DNA of 64,000 bases, from NCBI GenBank assembly GCA_965216535.1, contig OZ244175.1:7440001-7504000 (forward strand), given 5' to 3'. The stretch's first letter is position 1; every line of letters starts with the position of its first letter. The notes under the pieces were generated by a model. That model did not search any database. It was not told where the DNA came from and was given only the letters and a program-made list of their open reading frames with translations. This DNA comes from Hoeflea_A sp965216535. GTDB lineage: Bacteria; Pseudomonadota; Alphaproteobacteria; Rhizobiales; Rhizobiaceae. Below are positions 15,125-24,195 of this stretch, piece by piece. The position numbers and the translations under genes are program-made.

Positions 15125-17205
15125 TGCGTGCAATGCTTCCCCATACCGAAGGCACCGTCGACCGTAACGGCGTCAATATCCATTTCGAGATCTACGGCGA
15201 CGGCGACCACACGATTGTCTTCGTCCCGACCTGGGCGCTGATCCATTCCCGTTGCTGGAAGGCGCAGGTGCCTTACTTCGCCGAACACTTCCGGGTCATC
15301 ACCTTTGACCCGCGCGGCAATGGCAAGTCCGACAGGCCGGATGAAACCGCTGCCTACGCGATCGAGGAAGTGATCGAAGACGTGCGCGGCGTGATGGACG
15401 AAACGGGCACGGACAAGGCCACGCTGGTCGGGTTCTCGTTTTCCAGTGCAATCGCCTTTGCCGCGGCGTCGCGATTGGCGCACAGGGTCGAGGCCGTTGT
15501 GTCCTTTGGCGCCTGGACACCCATTGTCGATCCATTGGACTTTCGCAAGAACGTCCAGACGGATTCGGACGACGCGGTCAAATTCTCCTATGGCTACTGG
15601 CGCAAGGACTATGCCGGCTTCCACCGCTGGTTCTTTGACCGGCTTCATTGTGAACCGCATTCGACCAAGCAGAAAGAAGATTCCATTTCCTGGGCAGCTG
15701 ATGGCGATGCCGAGATGCTGATCCACACCCAGGAAACCCGGGCCCAACAGGGCGTTCCGATTTCCGATGAGACCTATGCGACGGTGCGGTGCCCTTGCCT
15801 GCTGATCCACGGGCTCGATGACCGGGTCACGCCCTATCAGGGCTCAGAACGCATTGCGGAGCTGACCGGAGGCGAATTGCATCTGATGCCAGGCGTTGGC
15901 CACGCACCGCACGCTCGCTTCCCGGCCAAGATCAACACGCTGATGCGGGATTTCCTGGCCAGGCATCTGGGCACCTACAAGCCGGTGCAGCAAAAAGCAT
16001 CAAAGCCCAAAAAGGCGCTCTACCTGTCCTCGCCAATCGGCCTCGGCCACGCGCGGCGCGACCTCGCGATCACCCGCGAATTGCGCAAGCACCACCCGGA
16101 CCTGCAGGTCGACTGGCTGGCCCAGGACCCGGTGACCCGTTTTCTCGAGGCCAATTCCGAGACCATTCATCCGGCGAGCCACCTCATGGCCAATGAAAGC
16201 GCCCATATCGAAGCGGAATCCGGTGAGCATGATTTGCACGCCTTCCAGGCTATCCGCCGAATGGACGAAATCCTGATCAAGAATTTCATGATCTTCCAGG
16301 AGGTGCTGGAGGAGCAGAAATACGACCTGGTGATTGCCGACGAGGCCTGGGATGTGGACCATTTCTGGCACGAGCATCCTGAACTGAAGCGCGCCCAGAT
16401 CGCCTGGTTCACCGATTTCGTCGGTTGGGTTCCGTTTGCCGAAAACGGCCCGCACGAGGCGTTTCTGACCACCGATTACAACGCCGAGATGATCACTCAC
16501 GTGGAGAGCCGGCCGGAGGTGCGCGATCGCTCGATTTTCGTGGGCACCGAGGCCGATATCGTCGACATGTCGTTTGGCGAAGGTCTACCGCAAATGCGGG
16601 AGTGGATCCCCAGGCATTTCGAGTTTGCCGATTACATCATCGGCCAACATCCGTCCGAATTCGGCAGTCGCGACGATCTGCGGGCCGAGTTCGGCTACGA
16701 CGCCGGACGGAAGACCTGCATCGTTTCGGTTGGCGGCTCGGGTGTCGGCGGCAATCTGATCCGGCGCATCTTGCAGGCCTACCCGTTGGCCAAAGCGCGG
16801 ATCCCCGAATTGCGTTTGATCGTTGTCGCAGGCCCGCGGCTTGACCCGGCGCAATTCGACGTACCTGAGGGGGTCGAAATGCGTGCCTTCGTTCCCAATC
16901 TCGATCGCCAGCTGGCGGCCTGCGACCTGGCGCTCGTCCAGGGCGGCCTGACCACCTGCATGGAGCTTGCCGCTGCCGGCACACCCTTCCTCTATTTCCC
17001 GTTGAAAAACCATTTCGAGCAGAACTTCCACGTCGCCAGCCGGCTCGATCGTTACAACGCCGGACGACGGATGACCTATGGCCAAAGCGGACCGGAGGAC
17101 ATTGCCGAGGCCATGCTGGCAGAACTTGAAACCCCACGTATCCCACATCCTGTCGCTGCTGACGGTGCCGCGCGCGCCGCGGGCATGCTGGCAGGTATGC
17201 TCTGA
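15121..17205 (+). CDS. Fusion of alpha/beta hydrolase and GT28/MurG-like glycosyltransferase
   Basis: A single 694-residue frame. Residues ~1-285 are an alpha/beta hydrolase: oxyanion region FVPTWALIHSRCW, nucleophile elbow VGFSFSSA (G-x-S-x-S rather than G-x-S-x-G), acid GLDDRVTP and His in GVGHAPHA. Residues ~300-694 have two Rossmann halves of a GT-B glycosyltransferase: the N-half opens with LYLSSPIGLGHARRD, and the C-half contains VSVGGSGVGG and the donor-binding VQGGLTTCMELAAAGTPFLY. There are no signal peptide or membrane helices, so it is cytosolic. Hydrolysis and glycosyl transfer may act on one small molecule, for example to modify or detoxify it. Substrate unknown. Confidence 0.85.
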   Translation: MMRAMLPHTEGTVDRNGVNIHFEIYGDGDHTIVFVPTWALIHSRCWKAQVPYFAEHFRVITFDPRGNGKSDRPDETAAYAIEEVIEDVRGVMDETGTDKATLVGFSFSSAIAFAAASRLAHRVEAVVSFGAWTPIVDPLDFRKNVQTDSDDAVKFSYGYWRKDYAGFHRWFFDRLHCEPHSTKQKEDSISWAADGDAEMLIHTQETRAQQGVPISDETYATVRCPCLLIHGLDDRVTPYQGSERIAELTGGELHLMPGVGHAPHARFPAKINTLMRDFLARHLGTYKPVQQKASKPKKALYLSSPIGLGHARRDLAITRELRKHHPDLQVDWLAQDPVTRFLEANSETIHPASHLMANESAHIEAESGEHDLHAFQAIRRMDEILIKNFMIFQEVLEEQKYDLVIADEAWDVDHFWHEHPELKRAQIAWFTDFVGWVPFAENGPHEAFLTTDYNAEMITHVESRPEVRDRSIFVGTEADIVDMSFGEGLPQMREWIPRHFEFADYIIGQHPSEFGSRDDLRAEFGYDAGRKTCIVSVGGSGVGGNLIRRILQAYPLAKARIPELRLIVVAGPRLDPAQFDVPEGVEMRAFVPNLDRQLAACDLALVQGGLTTCMELAAAGTPFLYFPLKNHFEQNFHVASRLDRYNAGRRMTYGQSGPEDIAEAMLAELETPRIPHPVAADGAARAAGMLAGML

Positions 17206-17222
17206 TTGCGGAGGGACAGACC

Positions 17223-18092
17223 ATGAAACCGAACACCAGTCTCGCACGTGAAGCGATTTCGGCCACTGCAATGAACGGCATGCCGCGATACGAGTTCGAA
17301 CTGAGCGAAAAGGGGCAAGGCCCCGCCGTCCTGATGCTTCCCGGATCTTACGCAACGCCGGCGGCGTGGAAAGGCATCGAGCGGGCCCTGTCCGGTTCCT
17401 ACCGTCTGCTGTCCACCTGCCTGCCGGGCTATGGGACAACGCCGGAGGTCCGGCCAGACGGTGACCCGGATGTCAGCCGCATGATCGAGTTTGTCGGACA
17501 GGTTGTCGATGCCGTGGAAGAGCCGTTGCATGTCGTTGGGCATTCCTGGGGAGCACAGCTCGCACTTGCGGCCGTCATGACGGGACGCATTGCACCGATC
17601 AGCCTGACTTGTTTCGAAGCAAACCCGCTCTTCGCCCAACGGGCCGATGGGGCTTTTGCGTGGCGGCCAGCAATCGAGCAAATGGTCCAGGCGTTCGAAA
17701 ATGCGCTCGCCGCGGGCGATCCGGACGCCGCCGCAATCATCATCGATTTTTACAGCCGCGACGGTGCTTTCGGTTCGATGCCCGATGCCGTGCGCAGCTT
17801 TTGCCGGGAATCAGCGCCAACCAACCTGCGTGACTGGTATTCGACAGCGACCTTCACACCGCCCTTTGCGGCGTTTTCGACAATCGACCTGCCGGTGACG
17901 CTGGTCCGCGGCAGCAAAACGCCCCAACCGATCATCGACCTGACCGATGAGCTTTCCCGGCACATGCAGACCGCGACCGTCGAGGTGGTGGAGGAAGCGG
18001 ATCACTTCCTCATTTCAACCCACGCGGCTGAATGCGCGAGAATTCTGGAAGCGAGTGTCGAAAACGCGAACCGTCTAAGCGGAACGGCTTAG
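17223..18092 (+). CDS. Alpha/beta hydrolase
   Basis: Hydrolase of 289 residues with an oxyanion loop LPGSYATPAAW, the nucleophile elbow VVGHSWGAQ and the catalytic His in EEADHFLIS. It lies 17 bases after the hydrolase-glycosyltransferase fusion behind GGAGGGAC and probably belongs to the same TetR-controlled operon. No signal peptide. Likely an esterase, lactonase or C-C hydrolase; the class does not allow a substrate call. Its last 18 bases overlap the convergent CitE-like gene. Confidence 0.88.
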   Translation: MKPNTSLAREAISATAMNGMPRYEFELSEKGQGPAVLMLPGSYATPAAWKGIERALSGSYRLLSTCLPGYGTTPEVRPDGDPDVSRMIEFVGQVVDAVEEPLHVVGHSWGAQLALAAVMTGRIAPISLTCFEANPLFAQRADGAFAWRPAIEQMVQAFENALAAGDPDAAAIIIDFYSRDGAFGSMPDAVRSFCRESAPTNLRDWYSTATFTPPFAAFSTIDLPVTLVRGSKTPQPIIDLTDELSRHMQTATVEVVEEADHFLISTHAAECARILEASVENANRLSGTA

Positions 18093-18923
18093 CATCTGTT
18101 CGGCGCGCAGGATCAACGGCTTGTCGATCATCCGGCCGTCCACCTCAAACACGCCGCGCCCGTCCTTTTCCGCCACCAAGGCGCGCTCGACAACCCGGCG
18201 CGCCCAGTCAATCTCTTTTTCAGTCGGCGAGAATACGTCGTTGAGCACGCCCACCTGACCCGGATGCACCGCATAGCCACCGACCGTGCCGAGTGCCCGG
18301 GCGTGGTCGGCAGCGGATCGGAGGCCTTCCAGGTCGCGGAAATCGGACATGCTGGCCGGGATCGCATAGGACTGGACACCGGCGGCTCGTGCCGACTGGA
18401 CAACCTGATAGGCCGCCGGGCGCAGAAGGTCCGGGGTGGCAGCAACTCCCATGGAATTCGCGTAGTCCTCGACCCCAAGCGTCAGGCCTGACAGGCGCTT
18501 CGAGCAGCCTGCTATCTCGGCAACGTTCGTCATGGCAGCGGCCGATTCCAGCATCGCGAACAGCCGGATTTTTCCGGCTTCCAGATTGCGGGAGGCTTCA
18601 AGTTCTCCGATCAGCGCATCCGCGACGCGCAAGGACTCGGCATTTTCGCATTGGGCGAGATGAATGGCCGAGACACCCGGAATGACGCAGGCGTCGAGGT
18701 CCCGAATGGCCGCCAGCCACATCGGGTTGATCCGAACCGTCACGTCGATGTGGGGCGACAGTCGCTCGACCGCACCGGCCAACGCTGCCCGTGCTTCGTC
18801 CTTGCGGCTTGCAGCGATGCTGTCCTCAAGGTCAAGCACAACCGCATCGGCGCCGCGCTCGGCAGCCTTGGCCAGGAACCGCTCTTCCAGAACGGGGACG
18901 AACAGGAGCGAGCGCCAGGTCAC
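18075..18923 (-). CDS. CitE-like CoA-ester lyase (HpcH/HpaI family)
   Basis: TIM-barrel lyase of 282 residues with the CitE opening RSLLFVPVLEERFLAKA, the strand ADAVVLDLEDSI carrying the metal-binding acidic residues, VTVRINP, and a later GVEDYA. Family members cleave citramalyl-CoA, malyl-CoA or methylmalyl-CoA. Start overlaps the stop of the CoA-transferase by 4 bases, so the two act in sequence: the transferase makes a hydroxy-diacid CoA thioester and this enzyme cleaves it, giving acetyl-CoA or similar plus a 2-oxo acid. The pairing with a Tct importer supports this. Confidence 0.87.
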   Translation of the reverse strand: MTWRSLLFVPVLEERFLAKAAERGADAVVLDLEDSIAASRKDEARAALAGAVERLSPHIDVTVRINPMWLAAIRDLDACVIPGVSAIHLAQCENAESLRVADALIGELEASRNLEAGKIRLFAMLESAAAMTNVAEIAGCSKRLSGLTLGVEDYANSMGVAATPDLLRPAAYQVVQSARAAGVQSYAIPASMSDFRDLEGLRSAADHARALGTVGGYAVHPGQVGVLNDVFSPTEKEIDWARRVVERALVAEKDGRGVFEVDGRMIDKPLILRAEQMLSRSA

Positions 18924-20122
18924 AGCACGCCTCCCTCGGCGAGCGCCTTCTGGGCCGAACTGTCATAGCCGAGCTCGGTGAGGATATCCGCATTGTCCTG
19001 CCCAAGCTTCGGAGCCGGCGCCCGAACCGCGCCCGGCGTCTCACTCAGGCGAGGAAAGGCCTGGTGCATCGGCAGTCGCTCCAGGTCGTCGTCTTCATAA
19101 TCCTGCAGGACTTCCCGCTCGCGAATGTAAGGGTGATCGATGAGATCGGCGATGTCGCAGATCGGACCGACCGTCACACCGTTTGCTTCGTAATAGGCGA
19201 GATTGTCCTCAAGCGTGCGCGTCGCCATGACGTCGGCAATGATCTGATCCAGCTCGGCCGAATTGTCGATCCGCGCCCTTGACGTGCGGTATTTCGGATC
19301 ATCGATCAGTTCAGGACGTTCGATCGCCCGGGCGAGTTTCTCCCACATGGACTGCATGGACGCCGACATGGCGATGTGTTTGCCGTCCTTCGTGGGATAG
19401 AGATTGCGCGGTGCGGCGACGTCGCTTGAATTGCCCTTTCTTTCCGGCACGGAACCGGTCGCCTCGTAAGCGGCTGCCCAGGGCCCGAGAATGGCAAAAA
19501 GCGGCTCGAACAGGGAGAGATCGACCACCTGGCCCCTCGCGGTTCCGTTGTTGCGGGCAATGATGGCGGCGAGAACACCGCCGAAACCGGCAAGCCCGGC
19601 CACCATGTCGGCCAGCGCCAGTGGCGGCAGGAGCGGTGGCTTGTCCGTCCAGCCGGTCATGGCGGCGAAACCGGACATGCCCTCGATCAGACTGCCGAAG
19701 CCCGGTTTCTGCCGGTAAGGGCCGGTCTGGCCCCAGCCCGACACCCTGACGACGAGCAGGTTCTCATTGATCTCCCAGAGCTTCTCCGGTCCGAGATTCC
19801 ACTTTTCCATCGTGCCGGGCACGAAGTTCTCGCACAGGATGTCAGACGTCGAGATCAGTTGCTCGAGGATCTTGCGTCCCTCGGCGCTTTGAAAGTTCAG
19901 CGACAGGCTTCGCTTGGAGCGGGCATAGACTTTCCACCAGCTCTCCGCTTCGCCGAAATGTCTGAGATCGTCGCCGCGACCCGGTCGCTCGATCTTGATC
20001 ACCTCGGCGCCAAAATCGGCCAGCATGTGGGTCAGCATATTGCCCGCGGCCAGGCGGGTCATATCCACGACTCTCAGCCCGTGAAGCGGGCCTTTGGCGT
20101 CCGGCGAATAGGCTGTCTTCAT
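18920..20122 (-). CDS. Class III CoA-transferase (CaiB/BaiF family)
   Basis: Enzyme of 400 residues from the ATG at 20122, preceded by AAGAGGT. An upstream in-frame ATG at 20146 is less well placed. The family start GPLHGLRVVDMTRLAAG and the conserved block around FGAEVIKIERPGRGD, which includes the region of the catalytic Asp, are present, as is SLFEPLFAILG in the C-terminal half. It transfers CoA from a donor such as succinyl-CoA to a carboxylic acid. With CitE and TctABC it forms a complete import, activation and cleavage unit for a hydroxy di- or tricarboxylate. Confidence 0.9.
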   Translation of the reverse strand: MKTAYSPDAKGPLHGLRVVDMTRLAAGNMLTHMLADFGAEVIKIERPGRGDDLRHFGEAESWWKVYARSKRSLSLNFQSAEGRKILEQLISTSDILCENFVPGTMEKWNLGPEKLWEINENLLVVRVSGWGQTGPYRQKPGFGSLIEGMSGFAAMTGWTDKPPLLPPLALADMVAGLAGFGGVLAAIIARNNGTARGQVVDLSLFEPLFAILGPWAAAYEATGSVPERKGNSSDVAAPRNLYPTKDGKHIAMSASMQSMWEKLARAIERPELIDDPKYRTSRARIDNSAELDQIIADVMATRTLEDNLAYYEANGVTVGPICDIADLIDHPYIREREVLQDYEDDDLERLPMHQAFPRLSETPGAVRAPAPKLGQDNADILTELGYDSSAQKALAEGGVL

Positions 20123-20138
20123 CGTGAAAACCTCTTGA

Positions 20139-21629
20139 TTATCCATCTGACAGGCGTTTGCGGTCGCGCACCAGGATCCAGGCGACGAACGGAGTTGCGG
20201 CCAGAAGAACCAGCGCAAAGGGATGATCCAGAATGGCCGAGGGGCTTCGGCTCAACAGGATGACGGATTGGCGGATCGACAGCTCGATCATCGGCCCGAG
20301 AACAAGACCGATGATGAAACAGACGACGGATATCTGCAGCTTCTGCATCAGGAAACCGAGCACCGCGAAACCCAGCATCAGCCAGACCGCAAAGAAGCCG
20401 CCCTGACTGATGTAGATGCCTACCACGCACAGCAGCAGCACGATCGGGTAGACGATGTAGGGCGGCACTTTCACGATCAGCGCAAAGATCCGCAGGCCGA
20501 CGCTGCCGATCGCCAGCACCATGACATTTGCCATGATCATGGCGGCAAACAGTCCGTAAATCAGTTGGGCGTTGCGTTCGAAGATCAACGGCCCGGGCGT
20601 AACACCGTGGATCAGGAAAGCCCCGACAAGCAGCGCCGCAGTCAGATTGCCCGGAATTCCCAGCGTCAAAAGCGGGATGAGGTTGGCGCCTGAGACGGCG
20701 GAATTGGCGCTTTCCGTCGCTGCGATGCCCTCCGGCGCACCGGTTCCGAGTTTCTCCGGAGCTTTGGAAAAACGCCTGGTCGCCGAGTAACTCAGAAAAG
20801 CCGCCAGCGTCGTACCGAGGCCGGGCAGAGCGCCAATAGCCGTGCCGATGCCGGCACCGCGAAGGACGGGCATGCGCAAATCCAGGAATTCCTGAAAGGA
20901 GAGCTGATCCTGTCCCTCGCTTTGCGCCGAAACCTCCGCGTCGTCCCGGCGATGGGTCCGCCCCTCCCGCAAACGCATGATGATCTCGGGCACGGCGAGC
21001 ACGCCGATTGCGACGGCTGCGAGCGGCAGGCCGTCAAAAAGCTGGATCTGACCGAATGTGAAGCGTGGCGATGCCGTCTCCGGATCGATCCCCACCGTTG
21101 CCAGAAGCGCGCCAAACGTGGCGGCAAAGATGCCCTTGGCCAGCGAGCGGCCGGACAGGGATGCGATCAGTGTCAGCGAAATGACCAGGATGGCCGCCAG
21201 TTCCACCGGCCCTGCCCTCAATGCGAAGATGGCGAGTGTTGGCGCAAGAAGGATCAGAACGAGATCCGAACAGCTGTCGCCCGCGACAGAGGAATAAAGC
21301 GCCGTCTGCAACGCCCGGCGCGGCTTGCCCGATCTGGCCAGCGGATGGCCGTCAAGCGTCGTGGCTGCCGAGTGTGGCTCGCCGGGCGTGTTGAGAAGGA
21401 TCGCGCCGATCGCACCCCCGAAACCGCCACCCTTCATCACGCCGACCAGCATACCGATCGCCGACAGTGGCGCCATGGTGAAGGTCAGCGGGATGGCCAC
21501 GGCGATGGCCATGGGCGCGTTCAGCCCGGGAATGGCGCCGATCACGATGCCGATGACGACCCCGGCCACCACCGACACGAACGTCGCGAGGGACAAGGCA
21601 TCCAGAAAGGCGGCAACAATGATATCCAT
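20139..21629 (-). CDS. tctA: TctA-family large membrane subunit
   Basis: Large permease subunit of a tripartite tricarboxylate transporter, 496 residues with about a dozen hydrophobic helices. The family hallmark near the N-terminus, GVVIGIVIGAIPGLNAPMAI, and a second copy of the same kind of motif (AGIGTAIGALPGLGTTLAAF) reflect the internal duplication of TctA. It follows tctB by 18 bases. It moves the substrate bound by TctC across the inner membrane using an ion gradient. The gene order tctC-tctB-tctA is the usual one. Confidence 0.93.
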   Translation of the reverse strand: MDIIVAAFLDALSLATFVSVVAGVVIGIVIGAIPGLNAPMAIAVAIPLTFTMAPLSAIGMLVGVMKGGGFGGAIGAILLNTPGEPHSAATTLDGHPLARSGKPRRALQTALYSSVAGDSCSDLVLILLAPTLAIFALRAGPVELAAILVISLTLIASLSGRSLAKGIFAATFGALLATVGIDPETASPRFTFGQIQLFDGLPLAAVAIGVLAVPEIIMRLREGRTHRRDDAEVSAQSEGQDQLSFQEFLDLRMPVLRGAGIGTAIGALPGLGTTLAAFLSYSATRRFSKAPEKLGTGAPEGIAATESANSAVSGANLIPLLTLGIPGNLTAALLVGAFLIHGVTPGPLIFERNAQLIYGLFAAMIMANVMVLAIGSVGLRIFALIVKVPPYIVYPIVLLLCVVGIYISQGGFFAVWLMLGFAVLGFLMQKLQISVVCFIIGLVLGPMIELSIRQSVILLSRSPSAILDHPFALVLLAATPFVAWILVRDRKRLSDG

Positions 21630-21647
21630 TTCATTCGCCCCTTTGCG

Positions 21648-22169
21648 CTAAGGCAATGGCAGCTCGAGGCCCCACCAGAACACCGCGTAAATCACTGCAG
21701 GTGCGGCCAGCATGTTGAAGACGTAAGCCCAGAGCGGCGCACCGGAGTGGATCAGCGTGAAGGCCAAAAGACCCAGAGGTGCTGCGATCCAGAAACCCGA
21801 ATAGGGTCGACCCAGGGTCTGGCCCGCGAGCCCCATGACGATCAGCATGGCCCCGACGGAGATGACACAGATCGCAAGGTGTCCAACATCGCCCCAGGTC
21901 AAACTACCGGCCAACGGATCGGCGCCGACACTCCTGATGTTCTGGGCGGCGAGGATCACGCCGAGAGCAACCATCAGCCACGCCAGCGAGCGCGGTGCGA
22001 GACTTGGCGGAAGGCCGAAGCTGCCCGCATCGTTCACCTGCGCCGGAATGATCCAGACGATCAGGAGCAATCCGAAGAGAGCAATGACGATGCCCAGCAC
22101 AAGGTCCGTTCGCACGCGCGCCGACGCGACTGCATCGGCGCGCTCCTCGGGAGAGTGTGCCACGGTCAA
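21648..22169 (-). CDS. tctB: TctB-family small membrane subunit
   Basis: Small membrane subunit of 173 residues with four predicted helices: LVLGIVIALFGLLLIVWIIP first, then SLAWLMVALGVILAA, a central pair, and a C-terminal helix with VFWWGLELPLP. Length and topology match TctB. The start codon abuts the stop of the tctC gene (22170), so the two are linked. Confidence 0.88.
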   Translation of the reverse strand: MTVAHSPEERADAVASARVRTDLVLGIVIALFGLLLIVWIIPAQVNDAGSFGLPPSLAPRSLAWLMVALGVILAAQNIRSVGADPLAGSLTWGDVGHLAICVISVGAMLIVMGLAGQTLGRPYSGFWIAAPLGLLAFTLIHSGAPLWAYVFNMLAAPAVIYAVFWWGLELPLP

Positions 22170-23108
22170 TCAGTCCGCGATGACCGAAAGGAGTTCCTTG
22201 TAGGCCGTCGCATCGCTGGCAATGGATGCCTTGGTCTCGTCACCGCTGCGAAAGGTCTCGAAGCCGCGGAACTTGTTGTTGACGAAGTCCTTGAATGCTT
22301 CGGACTGGACCGCTTGCTGCAAGGCCTCCTCCAGCTTCGCCTGTGCAGCCGGGTCCATGTCTTTCGGTCCGAAGAATACCGCAGCTTCGCTTGCGGCAAC
22401 GTCATATCCGAGTTTCGACAGAGTCGGGATTTCGGCGTGTTCGGCGATGCCTTCCGGGTTCAGCGCAGCTACGATCTTCAGCGCGCCATCTTCCATCATT
22501 GGCAGCGCGTTCGATCCCGAAAACGCCAGATCGACGTGGCCGCCGAGAACTGCCTGACGGGCGCCCGCTCCGCCGCGGGTCGGCACGATGTTCACGGCAA
22601 TATCTTCCTTCTTGCCGATGAACTGGATGATGGCCCGGTCAAGGGGAATGATCGAGGCATAGTTGATCCAGCCGCGTTCCTTGGCGGTTTCGAGCATGCC
22701 TGCCCAATCGCTGTAAGGCGCGTCCGCCGGCGCGGCGTAAACGATGCGATACCCGTGGGTAGTGGCGATGAAATCGACATCGTCTGCGGTGTAGGCCACG
22801 CGACCGGTGAGCGGCGTAAAGGCAAAGGTCGTAGCAACGGCAAAGCCAATATTGTAGCCATCGGCAGGCTGTTGGCGCACATATTCGGTGGCAACCGCAC
22901 CGCCGGCGCCGCCGCGATTTTCGACGATCACCTTCTGTCCCAGAATGGACTCCAGTTCACCGGCCAAAATGCGCGCTGCCGTGTCGCTGCCGCCTCCGGC
23001 TCGGAAACCCACGATCAGATTGATCGGCTTTTCGGGATATTCTGCAAGCGCGGGCGCAGCCATTGCCAAGGCCGCCGCCACGGCGATCAGATGCTTCATA
23101 AATCTCAT
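22170..23108 (-). CDS. tctC: TctC-family periplasmic binding protein
   Basis: Binding protein of 312 residues from the ATG at 23108. Start choice: the following residues MRFMKHLIAVAAALAMAAPA form a good signal peptide, whereas the longer frame to 23150 adds a charged leader. The Bug/TctC signature lies right after cleavage (YPEKPINLIVGFRAGGGSDT), with ENRGGAGG further on. Ligand is expected to be a C4-C6 hydroxy-carboxylate, consistent with the CoA-transferase and CitE genes downstream. The divergent LysR gene probably regulates the operon. Confidence 0.92.
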   Translation of the reverse strand: MRFMKHLIAVAAALAMAAPALAEYPEKPINLIVGFRAGGGSDTAARILAGELESILGQKVIVENRGGAGGAVATEYVRQQPADGYNIGFAVATTFAFTPLTGRVAYTADDVDFIATTHGYRIVYAAPADAPYSDWAGMLETAKERGWINYASIIPLDRAIIQFIGKKEDIAVNIVPTRGGAGARQAVLGGHVDLAFSGSNALPMMEDGALKIVAALNPEGIAEHAEIPTLSKLGYDVAASEAAVFFGPKDMDPAAQAKLEEALQQAVQSEAFKDFVNNKFRGFETFRSGDETKASIASDATAYKELLSVIAD

Positions 23109-23202
23109 GGTTCTCTCCTCCCACAGGATGCCGGGGCCCCTGTGACCCAAGCGATCCCGGCAAAATAGCCAACGCGGAAGCTATCAGGAAATACTATGTT
23201 GT

Positions 23203-23215
23203 AATAATCATTATT
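23203..23215. promoter_or_regulatory. Perfect AATAAT-C-ATTATT palindrome between tctC and lysR
   Basis: A 13-base perfect dyad sits 20 bases before the LysR ATG, in the 126-base divergent gap with tctC. Its outer bases fit the T-N11-A rule of LysR-type operators. It is the only strong symmetry in the gap and is the best candidate for the regulator's own recognition site controlling both directions. Confidence 0.6.
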
Positions 23216-23234
23216 GCGTTTCATTATAAGAGCC

Positions 23235-24173
23235 ATGATCGAAAACAAGCATCTCAGGAGCTTTCTTCGGGTTCTCGACCTTGGGAGTTTTTCCAAGGCC
23301 GCGCGTTCGCTCAACATCGCCCAGCCAGCCCTCAGCCAGCATGTGAGGAAACTGGAAGACGCCCTTGGCACGGTCCTGCTGGAACGCAGCGCGCATGGGG
23401 TGAGGCCGACCGCCGCGGGCCGAGACTTCAGCGCTTCGGCACGGGAAATCCTGTCGCTTGTCGAAACCGCCGAACGGCGGTTCAAATCGGGCGCCGATCA
23501 GCTTTTTGGGGAGGTGCGTCTCGGTCTGCCAGGTTCAGTGTGCCCGGTTCTTGCACCGCCCCTGATAACGGCAGCTGCAAGCCGCTTTCCCAATGTCCGA
23601 TTGGTCATATCCGAGTTCATGAGCGGTGACCTGGCCGTCATGCTCCGCGAGGGGCGGATGGACGTGGCCATGCTCTTCAACGTATCGGAAAGCGACGACT
23701 ACACATCCGAACCGCTGGTGACCGAAGCCCTGCACCTGATTGGCGCTCCCGATGCGCCGCTGGTCCGCGACGACCGGGTACCGGCCCGGAAACTTGTCGA
23801 CGTCCCATTGGTTGGAACACTTCTGCCGCACGGACTTCGTCTGCTCGTCGAGCGCTGGTCGACCTCGTCCGGCATTGCCCTGACCTTTGCCTATGAAGCG
23901 GACGCGCCGACTGTGCTCGTTCGTCTTGCCTCCAGCGGCGTGTGCTATTCGCTGGTGTCGAAAGCGGCGATCGACCGGGAAATAACCGCAGGGCAATTGG
24001 CAAGTGCCGAAGTGGTCGACCCGCCGATCGAGCGAACCGCCTGCATCTGCTCTTCAAAGCGCATGCCTCCGGATGCCGCCAGAGACGAGATTGTCCGCCT
24101 GGTACGGGAAACGGCGCTGTCCCTTGTTTCAGAGAAACAGTGGCCCGGCGGGCGGATGGTTCAGTCGGCATAA
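23235..24173 (+). CDS. LysR-type regulator, probable controller of the tct operon
   Basis: Regulator of 312 residues from the ATG at 23235 (an in-frame TTG at 23214 lies within the operator). The N-terminal winged helix is textbook: LRSFLRVLDLGSFSKAARSL then NIAQPALSQHVRKLEDALG. The remainder is the two-lobed co-inducer domain. It is transcribed divergently from tctCBA with a palindrome between, the standard arrangement for a LysR activator of the adjacent operon responding to the imported acid or its CoA ester. Confidence 0.92.
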   Translation: MIENKHLRSFLRVLDLGSFSKAARSLNIAQPALSQHVRKLEDALGTVLLERSAHGVRPTAAGRDFSASAREILSLVETAERRFKSGADQLFGEVRLGLPGSVCPVLAPPLITAAASRFPNVRLVISEFMSGDLAVMLREGRMDVAMLFNVSESDDYTSEPLVTEALHLIGAPDAPLVRDDRVPARKLVDVPLVGTLLPHGLRLLVERWSTSSGIALTFAYEADAPTVLVRLASSGVCYSLVSKAAIDREITAGQLASAEVVDPPIERTACICSSKRMPPDAARDEIVRLVRETALSLVSEKQWPGGRMVQSA

Positions 24174-24195
24174 AGAACTGATGCCCGATTGGCCT

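Noticed and set aside
20922..23168. 748-codon open frame on the plus strand
   Set aside because: It is antisense to tctA, tctB and tctC, whose protein families are unmistakable. The translation is Arg/His/Asp-rich without domains, as expected of a shadow frame in high-GC DNA.
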